A stretch of 17,356 bases of DNA from Spirogloea muscicola (GCA_009602725.1 WELB01000095.1:279551-296906); one strand, 5' to 3'. Counted from the stretch's first letter, positions 1-16,510 are shown. The notes: a model not told the origin generated them from the sequence alone. Made by a program: numbers and translations.

Positions 1-243
1 GGCGAGGCCCCCCCGCCGCTAGCGGCGCGCATAGCCAACGTCGTGCGGGGCCTGCGCCGCTGGGAGGGCTTCGCGCCGGGCTCCGCGGCCGCGCTCGACG
101 ACTTCGCCGTCCTGCGCCGCGTCCTCGCGCCCTGCGGCTGGCACATCGACGACCACGGCTGCACCACGAGGTCGTCCCCGCCGCCGCCGCCGCCGCCGTC
201 TGCGGCGGAAATCTCTGAGCCAGTCTTAGGAGCAATAATGTAG
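1..243 (+). CDS. 3' part of unidentified GC-rich coding region (left edge)
   Basis: Frame 1 is open from the first base to a TAG at 241-243. I do not recognise the product. The first 57 or so residues have normal protein composition, with a stretch around LRRWEGFAPG and then VLRRVLAPCGWHIDDHGC. After them comes a seven-proline run encoded by CCG repeats (about 178-198) and a tail ending GAIM. GC content falls sharply after about base 210, so the real exon may end earlier at a splice donor and the proline tail may be intronic or untranslated. One possible junction is AG|GTCGTC near 169, which would join in frame to the exon beginning at 478 and make this the 5' part of the next gene. That donor is weak, so this is only a possibility. 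The 5' end lies outside the window. Confidence 0.4.
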   Translation, partial: GEAPPPLAARIANVVRGLRRWEGFAPGSAAALDDFAVLRRVLAPCGWHIDDHGCTTRSSPPPPPPPSAAEISEPVLGAIM

Positions 244-477
244 CACTTCTCTACACATATGTATCCACCTCTAGACGGCAATGTGAGCTGGTTATGAAAC
301 TTGTGGATCATGTATTACTCATGTCCGTCATGCGGCTAGTGAAAGAAATGAAATGCCGGCTACATAGTTCGTCGCACTTTGTGCTTGCCGTTGAGGTGAC
401 GCCGCAGCTAGTGTTAGAAAGACTTGGCCGCAAGCGCCTGAATCTGGGCGACTGGCTGCCGTGACCGCGTCCGGCAG
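244..477 (+). other. Intron or intergenic gap between the two left-hand coding stretches
   Basis: This stretch is clearly less GC-rich than its flanks and contains stops in all forward frames. It ends in CAG acceptor-like sites at 405-407 and 475-477. Whether it is an intron joining the left-edge exon to the CCT-like gene, or a spacer between two genes, cannot be settled from sequence alone. Confidence 0.4.
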
Positions 478-1453
478 GACCAGGAGGCTCTGCTCGGCGC
501 GCGCGGAGGGCGCCGCCGACAGCGACGACGCCGACGGAAGCGAGCGGGAGCTCAAGCGGGCCCGGAGCACCACCTTGCCCACCGTGAGAGCCCGTTGCCT
601 AGTCCGAAGCTTCCTTGCTCGTGCCACCGTCCCGTCTTTTGGGTCATCCAGTTGGTCGCCGCTCTGCTGCTGCTGCCTGCAGACGCACCCTGAATGAAGC
701 TCTCGCCGTAACCCTTTTGGCTTTCACTATCTATACCAGCATTAGCAGGCGCTATTACTATGTTACTAACAGAGTGAAATTTTCCTGCAGCCAAGAGTTG
801 GCTCGCGCCCGGGCCAGGACTTCCTGCTCCCTCCAAAGCCAAGCCAGCAGATGGTCTCGAATGCGAGCTTGCCTAGCGGCGGTGGGAGCGGCGGTGCTGG
901 CGGCGGAGGGGCCGGCGGCGGCGGCAGTCCGGCGAGGCCTGACCGAGGTGGCGGCGTGCGCGGCATTGGGAGCGGCATTGCCAAGTCGTCCCGCCGATAC
1001 CTGTTGAGCGCTGCACGGGATGGTGGTGGCGGCGGTCGACAGCCGCCCAATGGCGGTGCGCCGCTGCAGGTGGACCTCAAGGCCATCGCTGCGGCTGCCG
1101 GCGCAAAGATTGCCACGCTGGCGCTGCCGGCGGACGGTGGCGACATGCCAGCAGAGGCCGTGCCAATCCTCGATCATCGGCCACCACGCAAGATCCACTA
1201 CATCAGCTGCCAGCCGCCGCTGAAGGCCGTTCCGCGGTACAAGGGCCGATTTCTGGCCGGCGCAACAGCGGAGGGCTCCGTCTGGATGCAGTCTTTAAAT
1301 GCTGCGGCGGTTGCCGCTGTGGCGTCTGGCACTTTGCCAGACGCTGCCGTGCACGACAGCCGCGCCTCGATGCACCACCGCCTGGGCCCGCAGCTTTTGG
1401 ACTACTCGGCAGCTGCAGGGCCCACTTCGTTTTCTGGCCAGAATATTAAGTGA
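478..1453 (+). CDS. Gly/Ala-rich protein with degenerate CCT-like motif, spliced
   Basis: Two exons are supported: about 478-583 and 791-1453, joined in phase 0 across a 207-bp GT-AG intron. The first exon is acidic (DSDDADGSE) and ends in a basic ELKRAR patch. The second opens with PRVGSRPGQDF, followed by a long Gly-rich linker, an Ala-rich stretch, then KIHYISCQPPLKAVPRYKGR and F (codons 1190-1252), and ends SFSGQNIK with TGA at 1451-1453. The Lys-Ile-x-Tyr...Pro-Arg-x-Lys-Gly-Arg-Phe spacing matches the C-terminal half of the plant CCT (CONSTANS, CO-like, TOC1) domain, but the usual basic N-terminal half is not visible. Known CCT proteins are nuclear regulators of light and clock responses; such a role here is inference. 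The 5' end is unclear: no ATG opens the first exon, and acceptors at 407 or 477 suggest further upstream exons. No catalytic motif is seen. Confidence 0.5.
764..770 (+). promoter_or_regulatory. Consensus branch point TACTAAC in intron 584-790
   Basis: TACTAAC lies 20 bases before the TTTCCTGCAG acceptor that ends at 790. This is the canonical branch-point sequence at the expected distance and supports the intron used to join the two exons of the CCT-like gene. Confidence 0.6.
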
Positions 1454-1998
1454 CTTTGACCACACCTCGCAAGTTTTATCCTACATCCAGAACTGTGGAG
1501 AGGTTCACCAAGTGAGTTGCTGTCATTAAGTATTCTAAGAACTATCCATCTTGTATGTGCTATCACGAGCTTGTGACCATGATGACGAGATCTCAGGCCT
1601 TCACAGAATGCATGCATTGATCACCTTGGTTGGCTCCAGGATAAAAAGCGGAAGTAAATGGACTGCAGGCAGCACGCCAGAGACACTAATAGACATGCTT
1701 TGAGACAATGAAGGTAGGCAGCGTTCCCACTTCTTGACCATCTGTTGTTTCTTACAGCAGAGGCAGCTACAGACACACGGCAGTTGTTGAGGATGCACAA
1801 GGGCCCCTGGCACGACTGTGCATTTTGAGATGCAGAGGCTATGTAGGACACACTAGCCCACAACACCCTTAAACTTATGCATAGATTGCCTGTCTCGTCA
1901 TCTCAATCTAACCTTGTCAATCTAAGCTTCATACTCATGAAGCTGCAGCATTATGTAATCGCCATGCCATTGCTCGCAGCTAGCTGGGCGCCTCTGAT

Positions 1999-2042
1999 GT
2001 GATGTGATGGCTGGCAGATCCGGGTGTGATGAGATGGCTGGC
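1999..2042 (+). repeat. Short imperfect tandem duplication (27-bp period)
   Basis: GTGATGTGATGGCTGGC at 1999-2015 recurs at 2026-2042 as GTGATGAGATGGCTGGC, one mismatch in 17 with a 27-base period. It lies in noncoding DNA and has no evident function. Confidence 0.55.
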
Positions 2043-3275
2043 CGAAGAGGTTAAACGGCAGAGGCGGTCTCCCTGCCTTTACACGTGGTGCCTCCAGCTT
2101 TGAAGCCTGCCTGCACCCATTCCTCCAAGACCTTATGCACATGTATGACCACCTCATAGCAGCCAAATCTGTCACGCAACATCGTGTTGCTGCCATTGAA
2201 GTGTGCCGGTGTCGGCTGGAATGGATTTAACATGCCAGCTCAGGCTGTGCTGGTGGCCAGCCGGCTTTTGAGAATCGGCGAGCTGATTGGGGGCACTCGT
2301 GCTGCTCAGCCAACAACAGTCTGTCTGCTGTGTCTGCATTGCTCTACATTGAGGTGCATTCTTACAGGAATATAAGTATCCCTTGGCCCTGCACTGCCCT
2401 TGACAATCTTCACTTCGGCATGCCAGATTGATGCTGGCATTGCTCCTGTTCAAGGTGTATAGTGCTTTTCACAATGTTACATGTTGTGATGACAGTCGTT
2501 GTGGTCATTTCGTATTGATTACATGTCGCATTGATTACATACATACTTTACGGTAAGGTGAAGTTCGCTTGTCGTTCAGCTGCAAAGCACCCCTCCATCA
2601 GGGTTTGTGGTGCTGCCCGACTATACATGTATAGCCCATGACTACCTTGTCCCAAGAAGACGCATGCTTCACATGGAAAAGGCATGGGAGTTGTCAAACA
2701 ACGGACCAATTGTACACTGGGCTGGCTTGCCCAGAGCCCATACAAATGGCACACCTGAGTCGGTGGGAGATTGCGCAAAGAGGTCTTCGCGAGTTGCTTC
2801 AATTACACAGAGGGGCCTTTGTGCACGCAATTAACGAGGACCACTCCGAGTCAATTGGCTGGAAAGTGCTGGTAAACCACTCGCTGGGGAAAGCGAGGTG
2901 CACGACTGAGTGCACTGGTGAGCCCAAGAAGCAACCCTCATTGGAGTCACATGACTCTGCGGAAGTATCTGCGGACAAGGCCACCTATGTCGCTAACAAG
3001 GGTCAATCTCCATACTTTCTATCATGACCTTTCTCAACTTTTTTAAGTCTCACCAGCCAAGCTGCTATGAGCAAAGCAAAGCCCCAACCGCCATGAGCAG
3101 GCCACTTGCACAACTTTTAGGTGATTCAGCAATTTGCCCGAGAATTGCGATTGGCTGAAATTTCAAGCAATGCCTTCTCGAGCTTGTGCCATCCACGTCC
3201 TCGCCATACAAAAGAATTACTTCCTCCAGAGCCATTTGATCATCTCTCCTCAGACAAAATCATTACCTCAACAGA

Positions 3276-3280
3276 TTACA
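3276..3280 (-). terminator. TGTAA poly(A) signal of the eEF1B gene
   Basis: On the minus strand TGTAA occurs 66 bases after the end of the eEF1B stop codon. TGTAA is the usual chlorophyte polyadenylation signal (established knowledge), normally placed shortly before the cleavage site. The TAA inside it is also the stop that would end translation if the last eEF1B intron were retained. Confidence 0.55.
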
Positions 3281-3345
3281 CAGGCCTGGTAGGTGCTTTT
3301 GAGCTTGTATCTTGCAATAAGGTGAAGGTGGAAGTCGCAAAAAAA

Positions 3346-5785
3346 TTCTGCCACAGAACAGGGCACAGAGAGGCAAACAGTGAGAAATTAGCTGCCACAG
3401 CACATCCGGCAGAAGAGTTGTTAGGAGCTACAGAAGGAGGCTTACAGATCTTGTTGAAAGCGGCAATGTCGCAGCTCTGGATGTACTCGGCAGCCTCGCC
3501 CTGGGTCAGTTTGTCTTCAATAAGCTCGTCAATAGACACAAGGTCGTCGATGATGGTCATCATGATGGTGAGCTTCTTAATACCATACCCAACAGCCACA
3601 AGCTTAGCTGCAACATCAAAAACAGGAAGGACGAGTGCAAGAGTCACGAGCCATCAGGCTTGTGAATCTCAGAACAAGTGACCATCTATGAGTATGTTCA
3701 GCATTTCTAGGGCGAATACACGTAATATTTCTGGTTAAGCACTGTAAGCTTGTGAGGACAGATTCTCTCGCGGAACAATAGTGGGACATTGCTGTGAATG
3801 CCTGCAGGTGAACAGATTGAGGTAGGGAAAGGCAATCTGCATTCTGATGAAGGTCGGATGCCCACATGATCCCCAAGTGAGGCCCTCCATATGAATGCTG
3901 CGGACTAGCTCCTCCAGCTTGACCATATCAGTTTCGTCGTCCCAAGGCTTCACATCCAGCAAGACGGAGGACTTTCCACCTGCACAATTGAACAAAGGCC
4001 TCACCACATGCTCTGTCTGGCAACATTATTCCCCTCTTGTCAAACCGCTACCTTCGTGGCGTCACAGACAGACCATGTGCTGTGAGGCACGTCCTGAAGC
4101 CCACTCCTATGACCCCGACAACAAAACACTCATCCTCTTCAAAGCTGCAATTACTAGCTGTACTAGCTGGGAATACCAGCTCTTTGTCCATGGCATAAGC
4201 ACATCTGTGCTCCTCAAGGTACCAGATTATGCGAGCATTCACCAGCAAGCTCATTAGTTTGACTACTTACTCTCCTTCTTCTTTGTGGACTTTCCAGCAG
4301 CAGCTTCACGAGCAGCCCTGGCTTTCTTCTCCTCCTCGGTCTCCTCTCCAAACAGGTCCATGTCATCATCATCGTCCTCCTAACAACAAGAGGTCGCAAA
4401 GGAAAGGTAGGCAACCAAGATTAATTGCTGCTGCAATGCCTGAGCAGCCCATGGGAGGCCCCTGGCGGGGGGACCATAGCGGTTGCAGAAAGAGTAAAGC
4501 AAGCCTCCAGTGCCTCCTCCTTGCTTTCAAGGGGTGTGCAGGTAGTCTTGTCTGCTGCATCGGACCTCTGAGCGTAAGTTAATAACAGGCCTCTTGTGGG
4601 TCATCGCCAATAGGAGCTCACATCAGCAGCTGGAGGAGGAGTTGCTGGCACAACTGCCGCGACGCCAGCTAACGTTGCAGCTGTAATCCCTGCTGCCCCA
4701 TCAGCAGCAACAGGAGGTAGTCCTCCCTTTGGCGCCGCCTGAGTTTCCCCGTCATTGCCACCAAGGTCCACACCTACCCCTTGACCAGGGAAGCTGCGCA
4801 GATGGGCAGCCGGAAATTGAAGTGGGGCACCTGGCTAGTGCTGCGGCAAGCTGGTTACGATGATTCTAGTGAAGGAGGAACGACGCAAACCAACTAACGA
4901 ACCTGATCAGACGCTCATTGACAAAAAAAATTGGCGAACCAAATCTGATCTTACATTGAGATAGGGGTAAGACACAGGACATGCAAGCCCTGCTTCTCAA
5001 GAGTATCAACTGTTACAGGACATTGCTGTTCTGCACAGCTCCTTGTCTTGCTCGTACACAAGCAATGCAGCTTAACATGATTGACTTGGAGCTCTAATTC
5101 AAAGCAGCTCAGCTTTGCTATTTGTCACTGTATCTCCAAATGTACGCCTCAAGTGACTGTAGCAGGGCAGGCAGATTCGCCCCCGGGTGGACCCTCACCT
5201 GGAGCCCAGCAGCGCGCTGATGTGCTTGTACCACCGTGCCGCATTGACGTACTCGCTTGGCACGCCCTTGAGCACGCTGTACACCGCGAGGTCGTCTCTG
5301 GAAGCCTGGTACCTGTGCAGAGCCCGGCTGGGACGGTGTCAGGCCTGCCATTCATCATATGCACACCATTGGCGAGGTCCACGCAGTCGACCTCAGGCCA
5401 GTACTTAGTGACGTCGAGATCGTTTGACATCGTCAAGTCAGTGTAAGCGATGAGATGAGGCAGCGCCGTTTTGCGATCGACCAATGCAGTAGCTTGTGAG
5501 CAGGGCCAGCAGCCCTAGTACAGCACTCAGGGCCAAATATATAACGACTTGAGCAAGGCCGTCCATCTCAGGGAGACTCGCGGTCGCGCCGACGAGCTGC
5601 GGCGAGCGCAGCCCTGCGGCGTGCGCGGGGCGGCCGAGCGGGTGGCCAGCAATGGCGGAGGGGTTAGAGGACAGCCGGCCTCACCCGGTGATGTAGCTGC
5701 GCGTGAGCAGGTACTCGTCCAGCGCCTTGAGGCCTTCGGGAGACGAGAGGTTGCGGAAGGACGGAGGCGCCGGGGCGGCGGCCAT
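3346..5785 (-). CDS. EEF1B: Elongation factor eEF1B, nucleotide-exchange subunit (beta/delta class)
   Basis: eEF1B reloads eEF1A with GTP during translation elongation in the cytosol. Seven exons on the minus strand: 5785-5685, 5312-5199, 4793-4622, 4379-4271, 3979-3866, 3607-3446, 3347-3346. All introns are GT-AG (372, 405, 242, 291, 258 and 98 bp) and the joined frame gives 257 aa. Residues about 10-72 form the GST-C-like N-terminal domain ([18 protein letters not shown], then [16 protein letters not shown] and NAARWYKHI). Residues 72-129 are an Ala/Pro/Gly linker, longer than usual. Residues 130-142 are acidic ([13 protein letters not shown]), followed by a Lys-rich stretch. Residues 167-257 are the catalytic EF1 guanine-exchange domain ([38 protein letters not shown]), ending at the canonical C-terminus. 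The start is the only in-frame ATG; it sits in a strong Kozak context (GCCGCCATGG). The stop codon is split: T in exon 6, AA after the 98-bp intron. The first exon overlaps the pectinesterase frame on the same strand. Confidence 0.95.
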
Positions 5786-5791
5786 GGCGGC

Positions 5792-5822
<31 letters not shown>

Positions 5823-6042
5823 ACAGTCGGAAGCCCGCAGGCAGTGGCGGCAGCGGCAGGCTCTGATTGGCGTCCAGGATGTAGTCGCGATTGTTGTAGG
5901 GCGCTACGCCATGGGCGTCCAGCGTGTGCGTCCAGGCGGCTCGAGGGAATAGCACGTGATTTGCACCAGGGCCAGTCGACTCGTACTCCGCAAAGTAGGC
6001 GGTCGGCCGCCGTGATGTGTCGTTGCCCCAGTCCAGCCACGC
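5527..6042 (-). CDS. Pectinesterase C-terminal exon (orphan, partial)
   Basis: After a CTGCACAG acceptor the frame reads AWLDWGNDTSRRPTAYFAEY, then ESTGPGANHVLFPRAAW, then NNRDYILD. This matches the C-terminal end of pectin methylesterases: a Gly/Ala-Trp-x-x-Trp element, then a Phe-x-Glu-Tyr-x-Ser-Thr-Gly-Pro-Gly-Ala element, then a conserved Arg...Trp. The family de-esterifies wall pectin outside the cell. The recognisable part spans about 6042-5870. The frame then continues through a proline-rich tail, through eEF1B exon 1 in another frame, to a stop at 5527-5529 inside eEF1B intron 1, so the true 3' end is uncertain. The catalytic Asp/Gln/Arg motifs would lie in upstream exons; none is found before or after the N at 6070. 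It may be a real last exon with lost upstream sequence, or a gene remnant. Confidence 0.62.
5775..5822 (-). repeat. GCC/CCG trinucleotide tract at the eEF1B start
   Basis: A nearly pure GGC repeat (plus strand) with a few interruptions surrounds the eEF1B ATG. In the eEF1B frame it is the 5' leader plus the first Ala codons; in the frame of the upstream pectinesterase exon it encodes [17 protein letters not shown], which resembles the hydroxyproline-rich modules of algal wall proteins. Tracts like this are prone to length change and assembly error. Confidence 0.7.
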
Positions 6043-6069
6043 CTGTGCAGCATGGTGGAGGTGAATAAG

Positions 6070-6070
6070 N
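6070..6070. other. Single undetermined base (N), possible assembly join
   Basis: The only ambiguous base in the window. It falls in the intron directly upstream of the pectinesterase exon, and no pectinesterase sequence is found on its other side, so it may mark a scaffold join rather than one uncertain base call. Confidence 0.5.
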
Positions 6071-6640
6071 GCTCAGTAACCACGAGTCAGCACATAGAGG
6101 TCGCTAGCTGACGCTCGAATACCGGACGGCAATTGACTAGCTCTTGTGCCAGCAGCTAAGGCTCGACCAGCTTTCTGATGCAGAGCATACGCCTGAGCTC
6201 GTTGCAGACAGGTTGACACTCGACGTCGCAGAAATGACAGATAGGCTGCCGGCATACCCGGGGAGGGGCGCGCGGTGATGGAGTGTGGGCTGTTGCGGCG
6301 AGGGAAGGCAGCTCCCATCTGAATTCCCAATCAAAAGTGGTGTGTGTAGTGTAGGTGAACTGCGCCCGTCGCTTAGGCTTTTGGGCTTCCACCGTCTGCG
6401 CCTCTCCCCCGTCGCCGCAGCGGGCAGGCCATCCCGGGCGCGGGCGCGCCGCGTGCGGAGCCGTCGGCGGCGGCGGCGGCCCTGCAGGAGGCGTGGCGCG
6501 GCCGCCTGCCGGAGGCTGTGACAGCCACCGCCGGGAGATTGGCGTTCGCTCGTGAAGCCGGCTTCGCATTTGACGACTCTGCCTATCACAACGGCCGCCG
6601 CGAGCTGTCGTGGCGCGGAGAGGTCTTGCCACCCGCCTCC
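6071..6640 (+). promoter_or_regulatory. Upstream region of the ISWI gene
   Basis: This interval precedes the ISWI start codon and holds its promoter and 5' leader; no TATA box is evident. From 6377 the frame of ISWI exon 1 is open with no ATG (it reads AAAAALQEAWRGRLPEAV and later NGRRELSWRGEV). The composition is coding-like, and a CCGCAG acceptor ends at 6420. The region could therefore contain an N-terminal extension supplied by an unseen upstream exon. The simpler model starts at the ATG at 6641. Confidence 0.4.
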
Positions 6641-14704
<8,064 letters not shown>

Positions 14705-15163
14705 CTGCTGTTGGAGCTGCTAGGTCAACCTCTTCTTGTAAGTTGCTAGATAGCTTGTAGATTACGCGGCTTTACTGATGGACGCCAACAACCATCAGCG
14801 AGCAGGCCATTGGAGAGATTCCCTCGCTTTGGGAAGACACTGTTAGTAATGCAACATTTAGTCCCCCCAGAAGGTGCTGTGCCCTGCCAACATAGGCAGG
14901 CTTACAGTGTGAAGGTCAGTCTTGCACGGTACAGCTGTGCATCTGTGGCCTGGACTTCCCTGGCACGACAAAGCAGGCCAGACAGGGCGTCCTGACTTGT
15001 GCAGTTGGCCAGGAGCTCTTGGGGCCCTGCGAGATGGGTCCCTGCTCGGTCAGCTGACGGAAGGGCCACCTTTCTCCTGCTGAGTAGGGGTTTCTGAGCG
15101 GTCATCCTTCGTCACCGATCGGTCCTCTCCGTCATATATGCCATCTGACAAATCTGGACCTTC
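14705..15163. other. ISWI 3' region and spacer without a gene
   Basis: Apart from the TGTAA signal I see no coding or structural feature. Open frames here are short and lack coding character. Confidence 0.5.
14737..14741 (+). terminator. TGTAA poly(A) signal of the ISWI gene
   Basis: TGTAA begins 33 bases after the ISWI stop codon, the normal chlorophyte signal and position. Its presence after both well-defined genes supports the green-algal assignment. Confidence 0.55.
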
Positions 15164-16510
15164 TCATTCTTTTGTGGGCCGGCCCTTTACAGCCCCTGGC
15201 CCGTTTAACAAGCTGCATCGTCCTTACTGGCAGATCGCTTCTTCTTTTGCTGCCCTTTAACAACCCTCGCCCCCTTGATGAGCTGCTTATTCTCAGAGCC
15301 ACGGACTCTGTTTGGTAAAGCGCCAATCTCAGATGTGGGTGGCGGCTTTTGGGCTTTGGGCAGTCGAACTGTCAGATTGCCCACTCTCCTGGGGAGAGGG
15401 GAGGTGCACGTTGCAGATGAGAAATTTGGGAGGCCGGATCAAGCCAACGCACTGTTCAGGCAAAATCTAGTGCAAAGAGTGGGGCTCGCTAGGCCACTGG
15501 ATTCTGTGGTGTTGCGCCGGCTCCCCAAGTCAGCCTGTCAGATCTGCATGTACTCACTCGTGGGCAACGAAGTCCCCATGCAGCCGGCAGTTCGCACAGG
15601 CTCCTTAGGCCCCCGTGATATAGGGCTTCGCTTTGTGTAGCCCTAGGGTTTTACGAAGTTTGCCTGAACTGTGAAATGGCTTGACTTGGCCTCCCCTTTT
15701 CGTCAAGGTGCACCGTTCTCTCCCTGCGGGGTGGTCGCCCACTCGGGTCCCCCGCTTGGTGGCTCTCCGCCGTCTTGCGCGCCATTGGTTGCTGGTTGGT
15801 AGTACGCCCACAAGGCCACAATAGTGGCCACCTTTTGTGATACTTGCGCTGTTGTGTTGAAGAAGAAGTGGCACTCCCAATGGGGGCAAGGGCTGCGAAA
15901 TGCCAGCCCAAAAAGAGTTGACAAAGGTTCGGAAGAAAGGGCTCGCCCAGTGAGGATTGGGGCCTACGAGCGTGTAGCAGCTACAAAGGGGTCAAGGTGT
16001 TCAGCGCTTTCCAGCTTCAACGCCGCCGATTGGCTCGCCCAGTTATTCCGAATGCGCCTGGCGGTCTCGTTCTAACGCTCCCTAGCCCACGCCGTCCACA
16101 CGCGAGCAGGCCGTGCTATGGCTGCTGCCTCTGGGTCTCGGCTGAGTGTCTCTTTCCCTGCAGCGAGCTACTCTGACTTGATGTTGCTTACTCGCGGGTA
16201 CTGAGATTCCCTCTGCATCGTCTCGTGTTTTGTAGTGTAGTCCTTTTTCCGCACCTTTTTCTTTGGCTTTGGAGATTGTCCATTCTTTTTGGGCTGGCTT
16301 TGCCAGCCCCTCGGCTCTATGGGCGAGCACTTCTTTCTTCTTTCCCTTCGGACCTTGTCCACTCTTCTCGGGCTGCCTGTCACAGCCCTTGCCCCCATTG
16401 GGAGAGAAAGAAAGAAGTGGCACTCCAAATGGGAGCAAGGGCTGTGATAAGCCACCCCAAAAGAATTGACAAGGGTTCGGAAGGGCCGACAAGCGTTTAG
16501 CAGCTACAGA
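15164..16510. repeat. Cluster of diverged repeats in both orientations with GGGCTG/CAGCCC hairpins
   Basis: Two long forward copies, 15861-15986 and 16409-16510, share GAAGTGGCACTCC, AATGGG, GCAAGGGCTG, TTGACA and GTTCGGAAG in the same order, with high identity over about 75 bases by eye. Two inverted copies lie at about 16272-16335 and 16343-16400, and weaker inverted matches at about 15164-15203 and 15230-15275. The inverted copy at 16343-16400 faces the forward copy at 16409, forming a large imperfect palindrome centred near 16405. Several copies carry a small hairpin: 16291-16309 is a perfect 8-bp stem (GGGCTGGC/GCCAGCCC) with a TTT loop, and 6-bp GGGCTG/CAGCCC stems occur at 15890-15909 and 16370-16388. 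No transposase or terminal target duplication is seen. Open frames crossing the cluster (for example 15275-15640) look spurious. A nonautonomous foldback element or decayed satellite is the likeliest identity. Confidence 0.6.

Larger units (their letters stand above)
1454..3345. other. Region of 1.9 kb without a supportable gene
   Basis: It lies between the stop of the CCT-like gene (+) and the 3' end of eEF1B (-), so it should hold the two 3' untranslated regions facing each other. The longest open stretch (2638-3027, +, 129 codons) has no recognisable composition or motif. A TGTAA at 1954-1958 could be the poly(A) signal of the CCT-like gene, though it is 500 bases past the stop. One segment, about 1443-1510, reads in a second frame as a plausible exon (RILSDFDHTSQVLSYIQNC and onward) followed by a strong GTGAGT donor at 1511; the CCT-like gene may therefore continue past 1453 under a different splice pattern. 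Confidence 0.4.

Noticed and set aside
2638-3027. 129-codon plus-strand frame in the gene-poor region
   Set aside because: No recognisable motif, no splice context and no coding-like composition; consistent with chance.
3121-3681. 186-codon plus-strand frame
   Set aside because: It is a shadow of eEF1B exon 6 and flanking intron sequence; the minus strand encodes the conserved exchange domain.
5549-6068. Plus-strand Arg/Gly-rich frames
   Set aside because: They come from the GGC repeat and the opposite strand of the eEF1B and pectinesterase exons.
15275-15640. 121-codon plus-strand frame next to the repeat cluster
   Set aside because: No motif or splice support, and it lies in repeat-rich DNA with open frames on both strands.
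15636-15660. CCCTAGGGTTTT as an interstitial telomere repeat
   Set aside because: Only a single partial unit is present, with no array.
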